Assembly (NCBI GenBank): GCA_041498815.1
Contig: JBGQJC010000015.1
Coordinates: forward strand, 1-48,327
Length of the DNA: 48,327 bases
Direction of reading: 5' to 3'
Origin: DATDPM01 sp041498815
Lineage (GTDB): Bacteria > Pseudomonadota > Alphaproteobacteria > DATDPM01
Of the stretch, positions 11,569-20,245 are shown in pieces; position 1 is the first letter of the stretch, and every line of letters starts with the position of its first letter. A program made the position numbers and the translations under genes. Under the pieces are notes generated by a model, which was not told the DNA's origin, searched no databases, and saw nothing but the letters and a program-made list of their open reading frames with translations.

Positions 11569-12834
11569 CTAGGCGCTGCTGCCAACGTCTTCCTTGCGCT
11601 CGGCGTATATGTAAAGCGGCTTCGCCATACCGTCCACGACCTCGCGGTTGATCATGATTTCCTCGACCCCGTTGAGGCCGGGAAGCTCGAACATGGTGTC
11701 GAGCAGGATACCCTCCATGATCGAACGCAGGCCGCGCGCCCCGGTCTTGCGGGCGAGAGCCTTCTTGGCGATGGACTTGAGAGCGTCCTCGGAGAATTCG
11801 AGGCGCACGCCCTCCATTTCGAACAGGCGCTGATACTGTTTGACCAGCGCGTTCTTGGGCTTGACCAGGATGTCGATGAGCGCCAGCTCGTCCAGGTCTT
11901 CGAGGGTCGCCACCACTGGCAGGCGGCCGATGAACTCGGGGATGAGGCCGAACTTGAGCAAATCCTCGGGCTCCACGTCGCGCAGGATTTCTCCGGTCTG
12001 ACGCTCGTCGGGCCCGCGTACGTCGGCCCCGAAGCCGATGGCGGAACCCCGGCCCCGCGCCGCGATGATCTTCTCCAGGCCGGCAAAGGCCCCGCCGCAG
12101 ATGAACAGGATATTGGTCGTGTCCACCTGCAGGAACTCCTGCTGCGGATGCTTGCGGCCGCCCTGGGGCGGTACGCTCGCGACCGTGCCTTCCATGATCT
12201 TGAGCAAGGCTTGTTGAACGCCTTCGCCCGAAACGTCGCGGGTAATCGACGGGTTGTCGGACTTGCGCGAGATCTTGTCCACCTCGTCGATATAGACGAT
12301 GCCGCGCTGGGCCCGCTCGACGTTGTAGTCGGCGGCCTGCAGCAGCTTGAGGATGATGTTCTCGACGTCTTCGCCGACGTAGCCCGCCTCGGTGAGCGTG
12401 GTGGCATCGGCCATGGTGAACGGCACGTCGATGATGCGCGCCAGCGTCTGCGCTAGAAGCGTCTTGCCGCAGCCGGTGGGGCCCACCAGCAGAATGTTCG
12501 ATTTTGCGAGCTCGACGTCGCTGCTCTTGGAACCGTGGCTCAGGCGCTTGTAATGGTTATGAACCGCCACCGACAGAACGCGCTTGGCGTGGTCCTGGCC
12601 AATCACATAGTCATTGAGCACCCGGAAGATTTCGCGCGGAGTCGGCACCCCGTCGCGGGATTTGACGAGGGTCGTCTTGTGCTCTTCACGGATGATGTCC
12701 ATGCAGAGCTCGACGCATTCATCGCAGATGAACACGGTCGGCCCGGCGATGAGTTTGCGGACCTCGTGCTGGCTCTTGCCGCAGAAGGAGCAATAAAGGG
12801 TGTTCTTCGGATCGCCGCCGCTCGTCTTATTCAT
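11569..12834 (-). CDS. clpX: ATP-dependent Clp protease ATP-binding subunit ClpX
   Basis: AAA+ unfoldase that feeds substrates to ClpP. The 421-residue protein starts with a zinc-binding domain (CSFCGKSQHEVRKL and CDECVELC). It then has Walker A VGPTGCGKTLLAQTLARI, the Walker B region VYIDEVDKISRK, the pore and sensor motifs, and the IGF-type ClpP-contact region (VIGFGADVRGP). The start at 12834 matches family members that begin M-x-K-x-SGGD; the in-frame region upstream is unconserved. No strong ribosome binding site precedes it. It is 161 bases downstream of clpP. Confidence 0.97.
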   Translation of the reverse strand: MNKTSGGDPKNTLYCSFCGKSQHEVRKLIAGPTVFICDECVELCMDIIREEHKTTLVKSRDGVPTPREIFRVLNDYVIGQDHAKRVLSVAVHNHYKRLSHGSKSSDVELAKSNILLVGPTGCGKTLLAQTLARIIDVPFTMADATTLTEAGYVGEDVENIILKLLQAADYNVERAQRGIVYIDEVDKISRKSDNPSITRDVSGEGVQQALLKIMEGTVASVPPQGGRKHPQQEFLQVDTTNILFICGGAFAGLEKIIAARGRGSAIGFGADVRGPDERQTGEILRDVEPEDLLKFGLIPEFIGRLPVVATLEDLDELALIDILVKPKNALVKQYQRLFEMEGVRLEFSEDALKSIAKKALARKTGARGLRSIMEGILLDTMFELPGLNGVEEIMINREVVDGMAKPLYIYAERKEDVGSSA

Positions 12835-12995
12835 GGAGGTTCGGTCGCCCGCCCCTTTGGAATCCTTAGGGAATCCAGTTAACCAGACCGCAGCCGGGCG
12901 CACAAGGCCTTGCCCCGTCCGGTGCCCGCGCTCCGTCCCCGCGTGCCTACAGTATGGCCGGGGTGCCTCAAGATTTCGTTAATCGCCGGAATGGT

Positions 12996-13652
12996 TTACG
13001 GGGCGGGCGCGGCCGGCTTTTCCTCGTCTTCGTCGGCCTTGAGCGGCGGGCGGTTGACCACGACCTGGTCGATGATGCCGAAGGTCATCGCGTCTTCGGG
13101 ACTCATGAAGCGGTCTCGCTCCATGGCCTCTTCGATCACCTGCATCGACTGGCCGGTATGCACGGAATAAATATGGTTTAGCCTTTCGCGTAGGCTGAGA
13201 ATCTCCCGGGCATGAATTTCGATGTCGGTCGCCTGGCCTTGGAATCCTCCCGAGGGCTGGTGGACCATGATCCGCGCGTGCGGCAGGGCGTAGCGCTTGC
13301 CTTTGGCGCCGGCGGCCAAGAGCAGCGAGCCCATCGAGGCCGCCTGGCCGATGCACACCGTCGACACGTCGGGCCGGATGTAGACCATGGTGTCGTAGAT
13401 CGCGAGACCCGAGGTCACGAGCCCGCCCGGCGAGTTCACGTAGAATGAAATATCCTTGCGCGGGTTCTCCGATTCGAGAAACAGCAGCTGCGCGCATACC
13501 ACGGTCGAAACCATGTCGTTGATCGGCCCGGTCAGGAAGATGATCCGCTCCTTAAGAAGCCGCGAATAGATATCGTAGGCGCGCTCGCCCCGGTTGGTCT
13601 GCTCGACCACCATCGGGACCAGCATGCTCGTGGGCTCATAGCGCTCCGTCAT
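12996..13652 (-). CDS. clpP: ATP-dependent Clp protease proteolytic subunit ClpP
   Basis: Tetradecameric serine protease that works with ClpX and ClpA. The 218-residue protein has the catalytic triad S106 (GQAASMGSLLLAAG), H131 (RIMVHQPSGGFQGQATDIEIHA) and D180 (MERDRFMSPEDA). The start at 13652 (MTERYEPTSMLVPMVVEQTNRGERAYDIYSRLL) is preceded by CGAGGAGCGGAC, a good ribosome binding site, and is preferred over an upstream in-frame alternative. It follows tig by 27 bases, so tig-clpP are probably cotranscribed. Confidence 0.97.
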   Translation of the reverse strand: MTERYEPTSMLVPMVVEQTNRGERAYDIYSRLLKERIIFLTGPINDMVSTVVCAQLLFLESENPRKDISFYVNSPGGLVTSGLAIYDTMVYIRPDVSTVCIGQAASMGSLLLAAGAKGKRYALPHARIMVHQPSGGFQGQATDIEIHAREILSLRERLNHIYSVHTGQSMQVIEEAMERDRFMSPEDAMTFGIIDQVVVNRPPLKADEDEEKPAAPAP

Positions 13653-13679
13653 GTCCGCTCCTCGTTTGGCCCGCACCGG

Positions 13680-15098
13680 TCAGTCCTTCTTGGACTTTTT
13701 CCGGGCCTTGGCCTTGGGCTTGTCATTCGTAGATGTGGGCTCGTCAGGGTCTTTCATCAACTCTTCGGCGGTCACTTTCCGCTCGGTGACCGTCGCCAGC
13801 TCGAGGATAAAGTCCACCACCTTGTCTTCGAACAGAGGCGCCCGCAGGCTCGCCAGGGCCTGGGGGGTCCGCTTGAAATACTCGACAACCTGTTTTTCCT
13901 GGCCCGGGAACCGGGACGCTTCCATATAAAGGGCCCGGGTCAACTCTTCCGGCGTGACCGTGACGTTGTTGCGCCGCCCGACCTCGCCCAAGAGAAGGCC
14001 GAGTCGCACCCGCCGCTCGGCTACCGCCTGGCATTCGGCCCGTTCCTCTTCGGTCTCCGTATCGTCCCCCGCTTTAGCCGGCCCGGGATCGTGGCTGTGG
14101 TCATGGTCATGGCCGTGGTCATGATCATGGGCTTGTTCGGCGTGGTAGCGGTTCCAGATCGCTTCGAACTCCGCTACCACCAAACCATCCGGGACCTCGA
14201 AATCGTGGGCGACGGCAAGCGCGTCAAGAATCGCGCGCTTGAGGCGCGAGCGCGACAGCGCGCCGTATTCCCGCTCCATCTGCTCGCGCACCGATTTGCG
14301 CAAACCGGCGAGGTCTTCGAGCCCCAGGTCCTTCGCCAGTTGATCGTCCACTGCAACTTCAGCCGGCGCGCGGATGTCCTTGATTTTGACATGGAAGACG
14401 GCGGTCTTCCCGGCCATCTGGCGGTTGCCGTAGTCGTCGGGAAAGCGCAGATCGAAGGTCACCTCATCGCCCGCCGTGTGCCCGGTCAGATGATCCTCGA
14501 AGCCGGGCACGAAGCCGCTTGCCCCCAGCACCAAATTCCAGTCCTTGGCGGTTCCGCCCTCGAAGGCGGCGCCGTTCATCTTGCCTTCGAAGTCGATGAC
14601 CAGCTGATCGCCTTCGCGCGCGGGCCGCGGTTGCGCAAGCGGGCCAAAGCGCCGGTGCCTCTCGGCGATGCCGTGAAGGGCTTCGTCGACCTTTTCGTCG
14701 GTCATCTCTGCCTTTAGGCGCTCGAGCTTGAGCGTCGCGAAATCCATCGGCTCGAACTTGGGCAGCAATTCGACAGCCAGCGTGTATTCCAGGTCGCGCC
14801 CCTCGTCGAAGGCGGTGACCTCGATCTTGGGCTGGCCCGCGGGCTGAAGCTCCCGCTCGGTGATCGCCGTGTTCGAGCTTTCCGCGACCGCCCGCTCCAA
14901 TACCTCGCCCATCACGGACGAGGCATAGCGCTTACGCACGACGGCAAGCGGCACCTTGCCGGGCCGAAACCCGGGCATGGTTACCTTGCGGCTTAGCTCC
15001 TGGAGGCGGGTGTTGAGCTGCCGCTCGATGTCGGCGGCGGGCACGACCACCTTGAACTCGCGCCGCAGTCCTTCGCTTTTGGTTTCGGTCACCTGCAT
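13680..15098 (-). CDS. tig: Trigger factor with histidine-rich insertion
   Basis: Ribosome-associated chaperone and peptidyl-prolyl isomerase, 472 residues. The N-terminal ribosome-binding domain contains the signature MPGFRPGKVPLAVVRKRY at residues 41-58. The FKBP-type PPIase domain spans about 155-240 (GDQLVIDFEGK and VPGFEDHLTGHTAGDEVTFDLRFPDDYG). The rest is the alpha-helical substrate-binding domain. The oddity is a run at residues 319-336 made almost entirely of His and Asp, placed between two C-domain helices and encoded by CAT/CAC-GAC repeats. Such runs bind divalent metals in other chaperones such as SlyD; that role here is inference. The C-terminus is lysine-rich. Confidence 0.96.
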   Translation of the reverse strand: MQVTETKSEGLRREFKVVVPAADIERQLNTRLQELSRKVTMPGFRPGKVPLAVVRKRYASSVMGEVLERAVAESSNTAITERELQPAGQPKIEVTAFDEGRDLEYTLAVELLPKFEPMDFATLKLERLKAEMTDEKVDEALHGIAERHRRFGPLAQPRPAREGDQLVIDFEGKMNGAAFEGGTAKDWNLVLGASGFVPGFEDHLTGHTAGDEVTFDLRFPDDYGNRQMAGKTAVFHVKIKDIRAPAEVAVDDQLAKDLGLEDLAGLRKSVREQMEREYGALSRSRLKRAILDALAVAHDFEVPDGLVVAEFEAIWNRYHAEQAHDHDHGHDHDHSHDPGPAKAGDDTETEEERAECQAVAERRVRLGLLLGEVGRRNNVTVTPEELTRALYMEASRFPGQEKQVVEYFKRTPQALASLRAPLFEDKVVDFILELATVTERKVTAEELMKDPDEPTSTNDKPKAKARKKSKKD

Positions 15099-15178
15099 GA
15101 ATCTCGACCGTTTCGCTTCTTTGCCTTGGCTGCCTTGAAGAGGGGTTCGCCGGGTGGTTCCGAGGGCGGGCCGTCTGG

Positions 15179-15260
15179 TGCGGGCGGAGGGAGTCGAACC
15201 CCCACGACTTTCGTCACCAGAACCTAAATCTGGCGCGTCTACCAGTTCCGCCACGCCCGC
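15179..15260 (-). tRNA. tRNA-Leu (TAG)
   Basis: The minus strand gives acceptor GCGGGCG/CGCCCGC and D arm TGGCGGAACTGGTAGACGC. The anticodon stem CCAGA/TCTGG encloses TTTAGGT with anticodon TAG. There is a long class II variable arm (TGACGAAAGTCG) and a T arm with GGTTCGACTCC. CCA is encoded at 15176-15178. It lies 78 bases upstream of tig on the same strand. The next 170 bases toward 15430 hold no gene that I can see. Confidence 0.96.
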
Positions 15261-15430
15261 GCCGGTCCTGGGCCGGGAACCGCGGCCCAAGGTCTATAGC
15301 ATAATCGCCTTACAGGGCAAAACGCGCCAAGGCTTTGCCGTGACGCGAAAAGGGGCGCGGCATCGAGCCCAGCGATGAACGGAGAGAGCGGGAGCCTGTC
15401 CCGCGCAAGGGTGGGGCAGCCCGTCCGCGG

Positions 15431-15679
15431 CTAGGCCGCGGTGGCCTGCTGGCAGTAATGCTCGGCGAACGACTCGAGCGCTAGGACGCGGGCGTCTTCC
15501 AGGAACTTCCGGTTCGGGCGCTCGATGCAGATCTGGAATCGAACATGGGGAATTCCAAAGGAGTCCTCGCCCACCGAAAGGACCGTCGCGGTTTCCACGA
15601 TGTCTCCGCTGTGGACTCTATGGTAAACCGACCCGGCTTTTACGTCGTCAAATCCGTTTTGGCGTTTTGTCGAAAGCAT
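15431..15679 (-). CDS. Small conserved-looking hypothetical protein
   Basis: 82 residues with no domain that I can name. It begins MLSTKRQNGFDDVKAGSVYHRVHSGDIVETATVLSVGEDSFGIPHVRFQICIERPN, and the central GSVYHRVHSGDIVETA and GIPHVRF pieces look like a small beta-rich fold. I recall similar short proteins in Rhodospirillales but cannot verify this. Codon use looks normal and there are no membrane segments. It stands alone, between tRNA-Leu and the NAD(P)H-hydrate repair gene. Confidence 0.6.
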   Translation of the reverse strand: MLSTKRQNGFDDVKAGSVYHRVHSGDIVETATVLSVGEDSFGIPHVRFQICIERPNRKFLEDARVLALESFAEHYCQQATAA

Positions 15680-15841
15680 GGATGCTCGCCTAAGGTCTCC
15701 AAGTAATGATCGCGCGAATCTAGGCTCAAAGACTTAAAGACATATTAAAGAAGACGAGCGAAGCCCCCGATTCGATAGGCATTTTCGGGATATTGGATTT
15801 GCCCCGGCGGTTGGGACCCGGGCCGTGCACTTCGCGCCCGG

Positions 15842-17341
15842 CTAGGCCAGTCCGGCCGCGGTCCGGAGCCCGCGCAATACCTTGGGCATCGCCCGTTCCA
15901 GGTCCTCGGCGATGAGCCCGGGCCCGATCTCGGCCGCAGCTTCTGCGTGCAGCCAAGCCCCAGCGCTTGCCGCGTCGAAGACGTCCATCCCTTGAGCGAG
16001 CAACCCGGTCACGATCCCGGCCAGAACGTCGCCGGCACCGGCGCTGGCCAGATCGGGCGGGGCATTGGCGTTGATGACGGCGCGCCCGTCCGGCGCCGCG
16101 ATCACGGTATCGGCGCCTTTGATGAGGATGACCGCTCTGGTGAGCTTGGCTGCGGCCCTGGCCCGGGTGAGCTTGTCGGCACCGAGATCGAGGAGCTTGG
16201 AAAAGAGCCGCGCGAACTCGCCTTCGTGCGGGGTCATGACACAAGCCGCCTTCTCGGCGGATACCAGCCCGCGCGGGTCCTCGGCGAAAGAGGTCAGGGC
16301 ATCGGCATCGAGCACCACGCCCCGCTTCCCCGCCAAGGCCGCGAGCACGAGTGCGCGCGTCCCCTCCCCCACGCCGCCGCCGGGGCCGACGAGGGCCGCC
16401 GTCACGCGCGGATCGGCCAGGATGGCCGCGAAATTGCCGACGCGCGCAATCGGCTTGACCAGAACGCCCGCCAGGTAGCCGGCGTAGATCGCAACCGCCT
16501 CGGGGGGGCTGGCGATGGTGACGATCCCGGCACCCGCGCGCAACGCCGCGCGGGCGGCAAGCCGGGCCGCGCCCGTCATCTTGACGCCCCCGGCCACCAC
16601 GGCATGACCGCGGCTGTATTTGTGGTCGGCCATCTCCGGCCAAGGGAACCGTGCGAGCCACAGGGGCGGCGCGTTGACAAAGGTCTTCGGCCTTATCGCC
16701 TGCAACACCGCGATGGGCGTGCCGATGTCCACCACCGCCACCTCGCCGCACAACCCGCGTCCGGGCAACAGCATGTGTCCCGGCTTGCGCCTGAAAAACG
16801 TGACCGTCAGGTCCGCCTTCGCCGCCGCGCCCAAGACCTGCCCGGTGTCGCCGTGAACGCCGCTCGGGACATCGACCGCAACCGAGCGCAAGCCCCGGCG
16901 CGCGATTTCGGTTACTGTCGCCAATGCCGCGCCTTCGAGCGGCCGGGTAAGCCCCGCGCCGAACAGGGCATCGACCACGAGTCCGGCGCCGTCGAGCACG
17001 CCGGGCGCAAGCGCCGCCAAGGTGCCCTTCCAGCGTTTCGCATTGAGCGCCGCCTCGCCCTTCAAGGCCTCGCGTTTGCCGAGAAGGGCGATCCGCACGT
17101 CGAAACCGGATTCACGCAGCTTTCTTGCCGCCACGAACCCGTCGCCGCCGTTGTTCCCCGGCCCGCACAGCACGACGACCCGGGTCTTGGCAAAGCGCCG
17201 CGCGATCTCGTACGCCACGCCCGTTCCCGCCGCCTCCATCAGGCGAGCGTTGGCAACGCCGCTCGCCACCGCCATGGCGTCGGCGCGCGCCATCTCGGCC
17301 ACCGATAGAAGAACGGACGTCCCAGCGGTACTTTCGCTCAT
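15842..17341 (-). CDS. nnr: Bifunctional NAD(P)H-hydrate epimerase / ADP-dependent dehydratase
   Basis: Metabolite-repair enzyme of 499 residues. The N-terminal YjeF_N-type epimerase domain (about 1-220) has VVVLCGPGNNGGDGFVAARKL and interconverts R- and S-NAD(P)HX. The C-terminal ribokinase-like dehydratase domain (about 230-490) restores NAD(P)H using ADP and shows the HAVVAGGVKMTGAARLAARAALRAGAG region, VLDADALTSF, TPHEGEFARL and the signature NAPPDLASAGAGDVLAGIVTGLLAQG. The start at 17341 (MSESTAGTSVLLSVAEMARAD) is chosen over a longer open frame that runs into the intergenic region. It is divergent from bioB. The fusion order is the normal bacterial one. Confidence 0.93.
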   Translation of the reverse strand: MSESTAGTSVLLSVAEMARADAMAVASGVANARLMEAAGTGVAYEIARRFAKTRVVVLCGPGNNGGDGFVAARKLRESGFDVRIALLGKREALKGEAALNAKRWKGTLAALAPGVLDGAGLVVDALFGAGLTRPLEGAALATVTEIARRGLRSVAVDVPSGVHGDTGQVLGAAAKADLTVTFFRRKPGHMLLPGRGLCGEVAVVDIGTPIAVLQAIRPKTFVNAPPLWLARFPWPEMADHKYSRGHAVVAGGVKMTGAARLAARAALRAGAGIVTIASPPEAVAIYAGYLAGVLVKPIARVGNFAAILADPRVTAALVGPGGGVGEGTRALVLAALAGKRGVVLDADALTSFAEDPRGLVSAEKAACVMTPHEGEFARLFSKLLDLGADKLTRARAAAKLTRAVILIKGADTVIAAPDGRAVINANAPPDLASAGAGDVLAGIVTGLLAQGMDVFDAASAGAWLHAEAAAEIGPGLIAEDLERAMPKVLRGLRTAAGLA

Positions 17342-17469
17342 GGCTTCCCCCGATCGGCTGCCAGGATACCGGGCTATGAGGCGGCGCGCCAACGGTCCGC
17401 CCAGTGTTCCGTTGCCGGGTGCCGCCGCAGTTCCTATGCTGGCGCCGGTCACAGCTACGGAGCCCTTAT

Positions 17470-18444
17470 ATGGCCAGCGACATCCGCCACGACTGGTCCG
17501 CCGAGGAAGTGCTCGAAATTCTCGAATCGCCGCTCCTCGACCTTCTGGCCCGGGCGCAGGCGGTGCATCTGGCCCATCACGACCCCCGCGACATCCAGCT
17601 TGCGAGCCTGCTGTCGATCAAGACCGGGGGCTGCCCCGAGGATTGCAAATATTGCCCGCAGTCGGCGCACTACCAAGTCGGGCTCGAGCGCGAGGCGTTT
17701 CTCGATTTGGATCGCGTGCTCGGCTCCGCCCGCGAGGCGCATGAGATGGGGGCCTCGCGCTTTTGCATGGGGGCGGCCTGGCGCGAGGTCAGAAACGGCC
17801 CCGAATTCGATGCCGTGCTCGAGATGGTGCGCGGCGTACGCGCGTTGGGGATGGAGGCGTGCTGCACCCTGGGCATGCTCGACCAGGATCAGGCGGACCG
17901 GCTCGCCGAGGCCGGCTTGACCGCCTACAACCACAATCTCGACACCGGCCCCGAGTTCTACGGCGAGATCATCACGACCCGGAACTACGACGACCGGCTG
18001 AAGACGCTGGCTCGCGTGCGGCAGGCCGGGATCACGGTTTGCGCCGGCGGCATCATCGGCATGGGCGAATCGAATGGCGACCGCGCCCGCATGCTGCAGG
18101 TGCTGGCCGGGCTCGATCCTCATCCCGAGTCCGTTCCAATCAACGCGCTGGTCGCCATTGCGGGAACGCCGCTTGCCGATCGCCCGCCGGTCGAACCGCT
18201 CGAGCTCGCGCGCATGTGCGCCACGGCGCGCATCCTCATGCCGCGGGCGCGCGTCCGGCTAAGTGCCGGGCGGCGCAACCTGTCGCGCGAGGCCCAGGTG
18301 CTGTGCTTCCTGGCCGGGGCCAATTCCATCTTCTTCGGCGAGAAATTGCTCACCACCGCCAACAACGACTGCCTGGACGATCTTGCCATGCTGCGTGAAA
18401 TCGGGGCGAAGCCGGCAAGCCCCGCGCGCACGGCTGCGGAATAG
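17470..18444 (+). CDS. bioB: Biotin synthase
   Basis: Radical SAM enzyme that inserts sulfur into dethiobiotin. The 324 residues include the cluster motif GGCPEDCKYCPQS with C55, C59 and C62, the YNHNLDT substrate region, ITVCAGGIIGMGE and the C-terminal RVRLSAGRRNLSREAQVLCFLAGANSIFFGEKLLTTAN. The start ATG at 17470 follows a GGAG at 17459-17462; the frame is open upstream but unconserved. No other bio gene is nearby, so it appears to be a single-gene unit. The 5' end of the next gene overlaps its end only in a different frame. Confidence 0.96.
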   Translation: MASDIRHDWSAEEVLEILESPLLDLLARAQAVHLAHHDPRDIQLASLLSIKTGGCPEDCKYCPQSAHYQVGLEREAFLDLDRVLGSAREAHEMGASRFCMGAAWREVRNGPEFDAVLEMVRGVRALGMEACCTLGMLDQDQADRLAEAGLTAYNHNLDTGPEFYGEIITTRNYDDRLKTLARVRQAGITVCAGGIIGMGESNGDRARMLQVLAGLDPHPESVPINALVAIAGTPLADRPPVEPLELARMCATARILMPRARVRLSAGRRNLSREAQVLCFLAGANSIFFGEKLLTTANNDCLDDLAMLREIGAKPASPARTAAE

Positions 18445-18454
18445 AAGCACTCTC

Positions 18455-19117
18455 TTGGGGCGGTGCCGTCACATTGCAGGCGTGGGCCTGCTCGCGCTTT
18501 GCGCCTGCGCTTCGCAGCCATCCAATTTCCTGATGACGGCGAAAAGCACGCCGGAATCTTTCGGCTACACGGAACGGCGCGTCACCGACACCGGCTACGA
18601 AATTTCCTACAGCGGGCCCGAGGTCACGACCGCCAATACCAGGGATGAGCTGGTTTATGTGGCGGAAACACGCGCCCGCGATACGGCAAACGATTTGGCC
18701 CTGTGGCGCGCCGCGGAACTGGCGCTGGGCAAAGGCTATCCGGCCTTCGTCCTGACGGCGGCCCGATGCAACGTCAAGCAGATCATCATCGGCCATGATT
18801 ACCACCAAAACGGCAATCCGGTTTACGACGACGTCCCCGGCCAATCCATAGGTTACCCGATGCAGATGTATTTCCGGCCGGAAGCGGTCGTCGCGATCGA
18901 GTTGCGCAAGGACCGGCCGGAGGGCGCCTTGGACGCGCGCGAGTTATCGGAAAAGATCAAGCGCCGCTACGCCGATGCCGGCAGCAAGGCGATCGCGCCC
19001 AATACCTATTATTTCTTCGGCCCCTCGGTCTTCGTTCACGATACGAGCAGGCCGGGGCCTGGCCCCGGTTCCGGCCCGCATCTGGAACACCCGCCCTACA
19101 TCGGCAATACGTACTAG
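18455..19117 (+). CDS. CC0125/CC1285-family lipoprotein
   Basis: Predicted secreted lipoprotein of unknown role, 220 residues from a TTG start; a GTG at 18482 is an alternative. The N-terminus reads MGRCRHIAGVGLLALCACAS, a positive n-region and a hydrophobic stretch ending in a lipobox with lipidated Cys18 (LCAC). The mature part has GYTERRVTDTGYEISYSGPEVTTANTRDELVYVAETRARDTANDLALWRAAELALGKGYPAFVL, which I recognise as typical of an alphaproteobacterial family named after Caulobacter CC0125/CC1285. A Pro/Gly-rich tail ends the protein. It starts 10 bases after the bioB stop, so it may be co-transcribed; a functional link is not evident. Confidence 0.7.
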   Translation: MGRCRHIAGVGLLALCACASQPSNFLMTAKSTPESFGYTERRVTDTGYEISYSGPEVTTANTRDELVYVAETRARDTANDLALWRAAELALGKGYPAFVLTAARCNVKQIIIGHDYHQNGNPVYDDVPGQSIGYPMQMYFRPEAVVAIELRKDRPEGALDARELSEKIKRRYADAGSKAIAPNTYYFFGPSVFVHDTSRPGPGPGSGPHLEHPPYIGNTY

Positions 19118-19133
19118 GCGCCGCGTCAAAACG

Positions 19134-20120
19134 TCAGATGGCGACCACGGCGCGGAACCGGGTCTTGCCCTGCTCCACCCTTTCATAGGCCTTGCCGATG
19201 TCGTCGAGCTTATAGGTCTCGGTCATCACCTTGACCTTGCCCGATGCCGCCATCTGAAGAGCCTCGTAAAGATACTCGCGGCCGTTCTGCTGGCTGCCGA
19301 CGATCTTGATGCGCCCCGTGATGAGGGCGCCGGTCGAAACCGGCAGCGGCTTGGGATCGAAACCCATGACGACGAGGCGGCCGTCCGGGCGCAACCCCTG
19401 GATCGAGTCGACCATGGAATTGGACGAGTTGCCGGTCGCCAGCACCACGTCGGCGCCGCCGAGCTTTTTCAACTCGGCGCCGTCGCGGGCGATCGCATCC
19501 GCCCCCAGCTCCTTGATGAGTTTGTCCTTGTCCGGCGAATGGGATACGGCGATCACCTCGAACCCCGCCGCTTTGGCGTATTGCACCGCGAGATGGCCAA
19601 GGCCGCCGATGCCAATGACGGCGACGCGCTCGGCGGGCTTGGGATCGGCCCAGCGGAAACCGGACCAGACGGTATAGCCGGCGCAGAAAATCGGCGCCGC
19701 CTGCTCATAGGACAATCCCTCCGGCAACAGCATCGTCGAATCGGAAAGCGCCAGCATATATTCCGCATGCCCGCCGTCGGCCTCGCCGGAGGTCCCGATC
19801 AGGTTCTCGCAGAACAGCGGCTTGCCCCGCAGGCACCATTCGCAGCGTCCGCAGGAACCCTGCACCCAAGGCACCCCCGCACGGTCGCCGACCCTGCGGC
19901 TGGTGACACCGGCACCGAGCTCGACGATTTCGCCCACCGGCTCGTGCCCGAGCGTGCGCGGAAACCGGCCCGGCAGATCGCCGTTGGTCTGATGCACGTC
20001 GGTGTAACAGATGCCGCTCGCATGGATCTTGATCAAAACCTGGCCCGGCCCCGGTTTCGGCGTCGGAACCTCGCGGAGTTCCCATTTCGCGTTTTGCTTC
20101 GGAACGACGGCGGCTTTCAT
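19134..20120 (-). CDS. Zinc-dependent alcohol dehydrogenase
   Basis: Medium-chain dehydrogenase/reductase of 328 residues that probably oxidises a primary alcohol or reduces an aldehyde with NAD(P). Catalytic zinc ligands are C38 (GICYTDVHQ), H59-E60 (LGHEPVGEIVELGAGV) and a cysteine in APIFCAGYTVWSGFRW. The structural zinc is bound by C90, C93, C96 and C104. The nucleotide-binding motif is AVIGIGGLGHLAVQYAKAAG. The start MKAAVVPKQNAKWELREVPTPKPG at 20120 is standard, and further upstream codons are unconserved. It is divergent from the SAM hydroxide adenosyltransferase gene. Substrate is unknown. Confidence 0.92.
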   Translation of the reverse strand: MKAAVVPKQNAKWELREVPTPKPGPGQVLIKIHASGICYTDVHQTNGDLPGRFPRTLGHEPVGEIVELGAGVTSRRVGDRAGVPWVQGSCGRCEWCLRGKPLFCENLIGTSGEADGGHAEYMLALSDSTMLLPEGLSYEQAAPIFCAGYTVWSGFRWADPKPAERVAVIGIGGLGHLAVQYAKAAGFEVIAVSHSPDKDKLIKELGADAIARDGAELKKLGGADVVLATGNSSNSMVDSIQGLRPDGRLVVMGFDPKPLPVSTGALITGRIKIVGSQQNGREYLYEALQMAASGKVKVMTETYKLDDIGKAYERVEQGKTRFRAVVAI

Positions 20121-20245
20121 TCGCGCTCTCCCCAATATCCGACCAATATCTGAATTTCTTCGCGGCGGAATTTGCGCGGCCGCCCTTGACCTCCAGATTG
20201 GAACGGCCATGGCGGATTGCAACGGCGAAGCGTTACATTCGGTTC

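Noticed and set aside
14092..14130. Short tandem repeats considered as a repeat element or CRISPR-like array
   Set aside because: In-frame coding repeat for the His/Asp run of trigger factor with no spacers.
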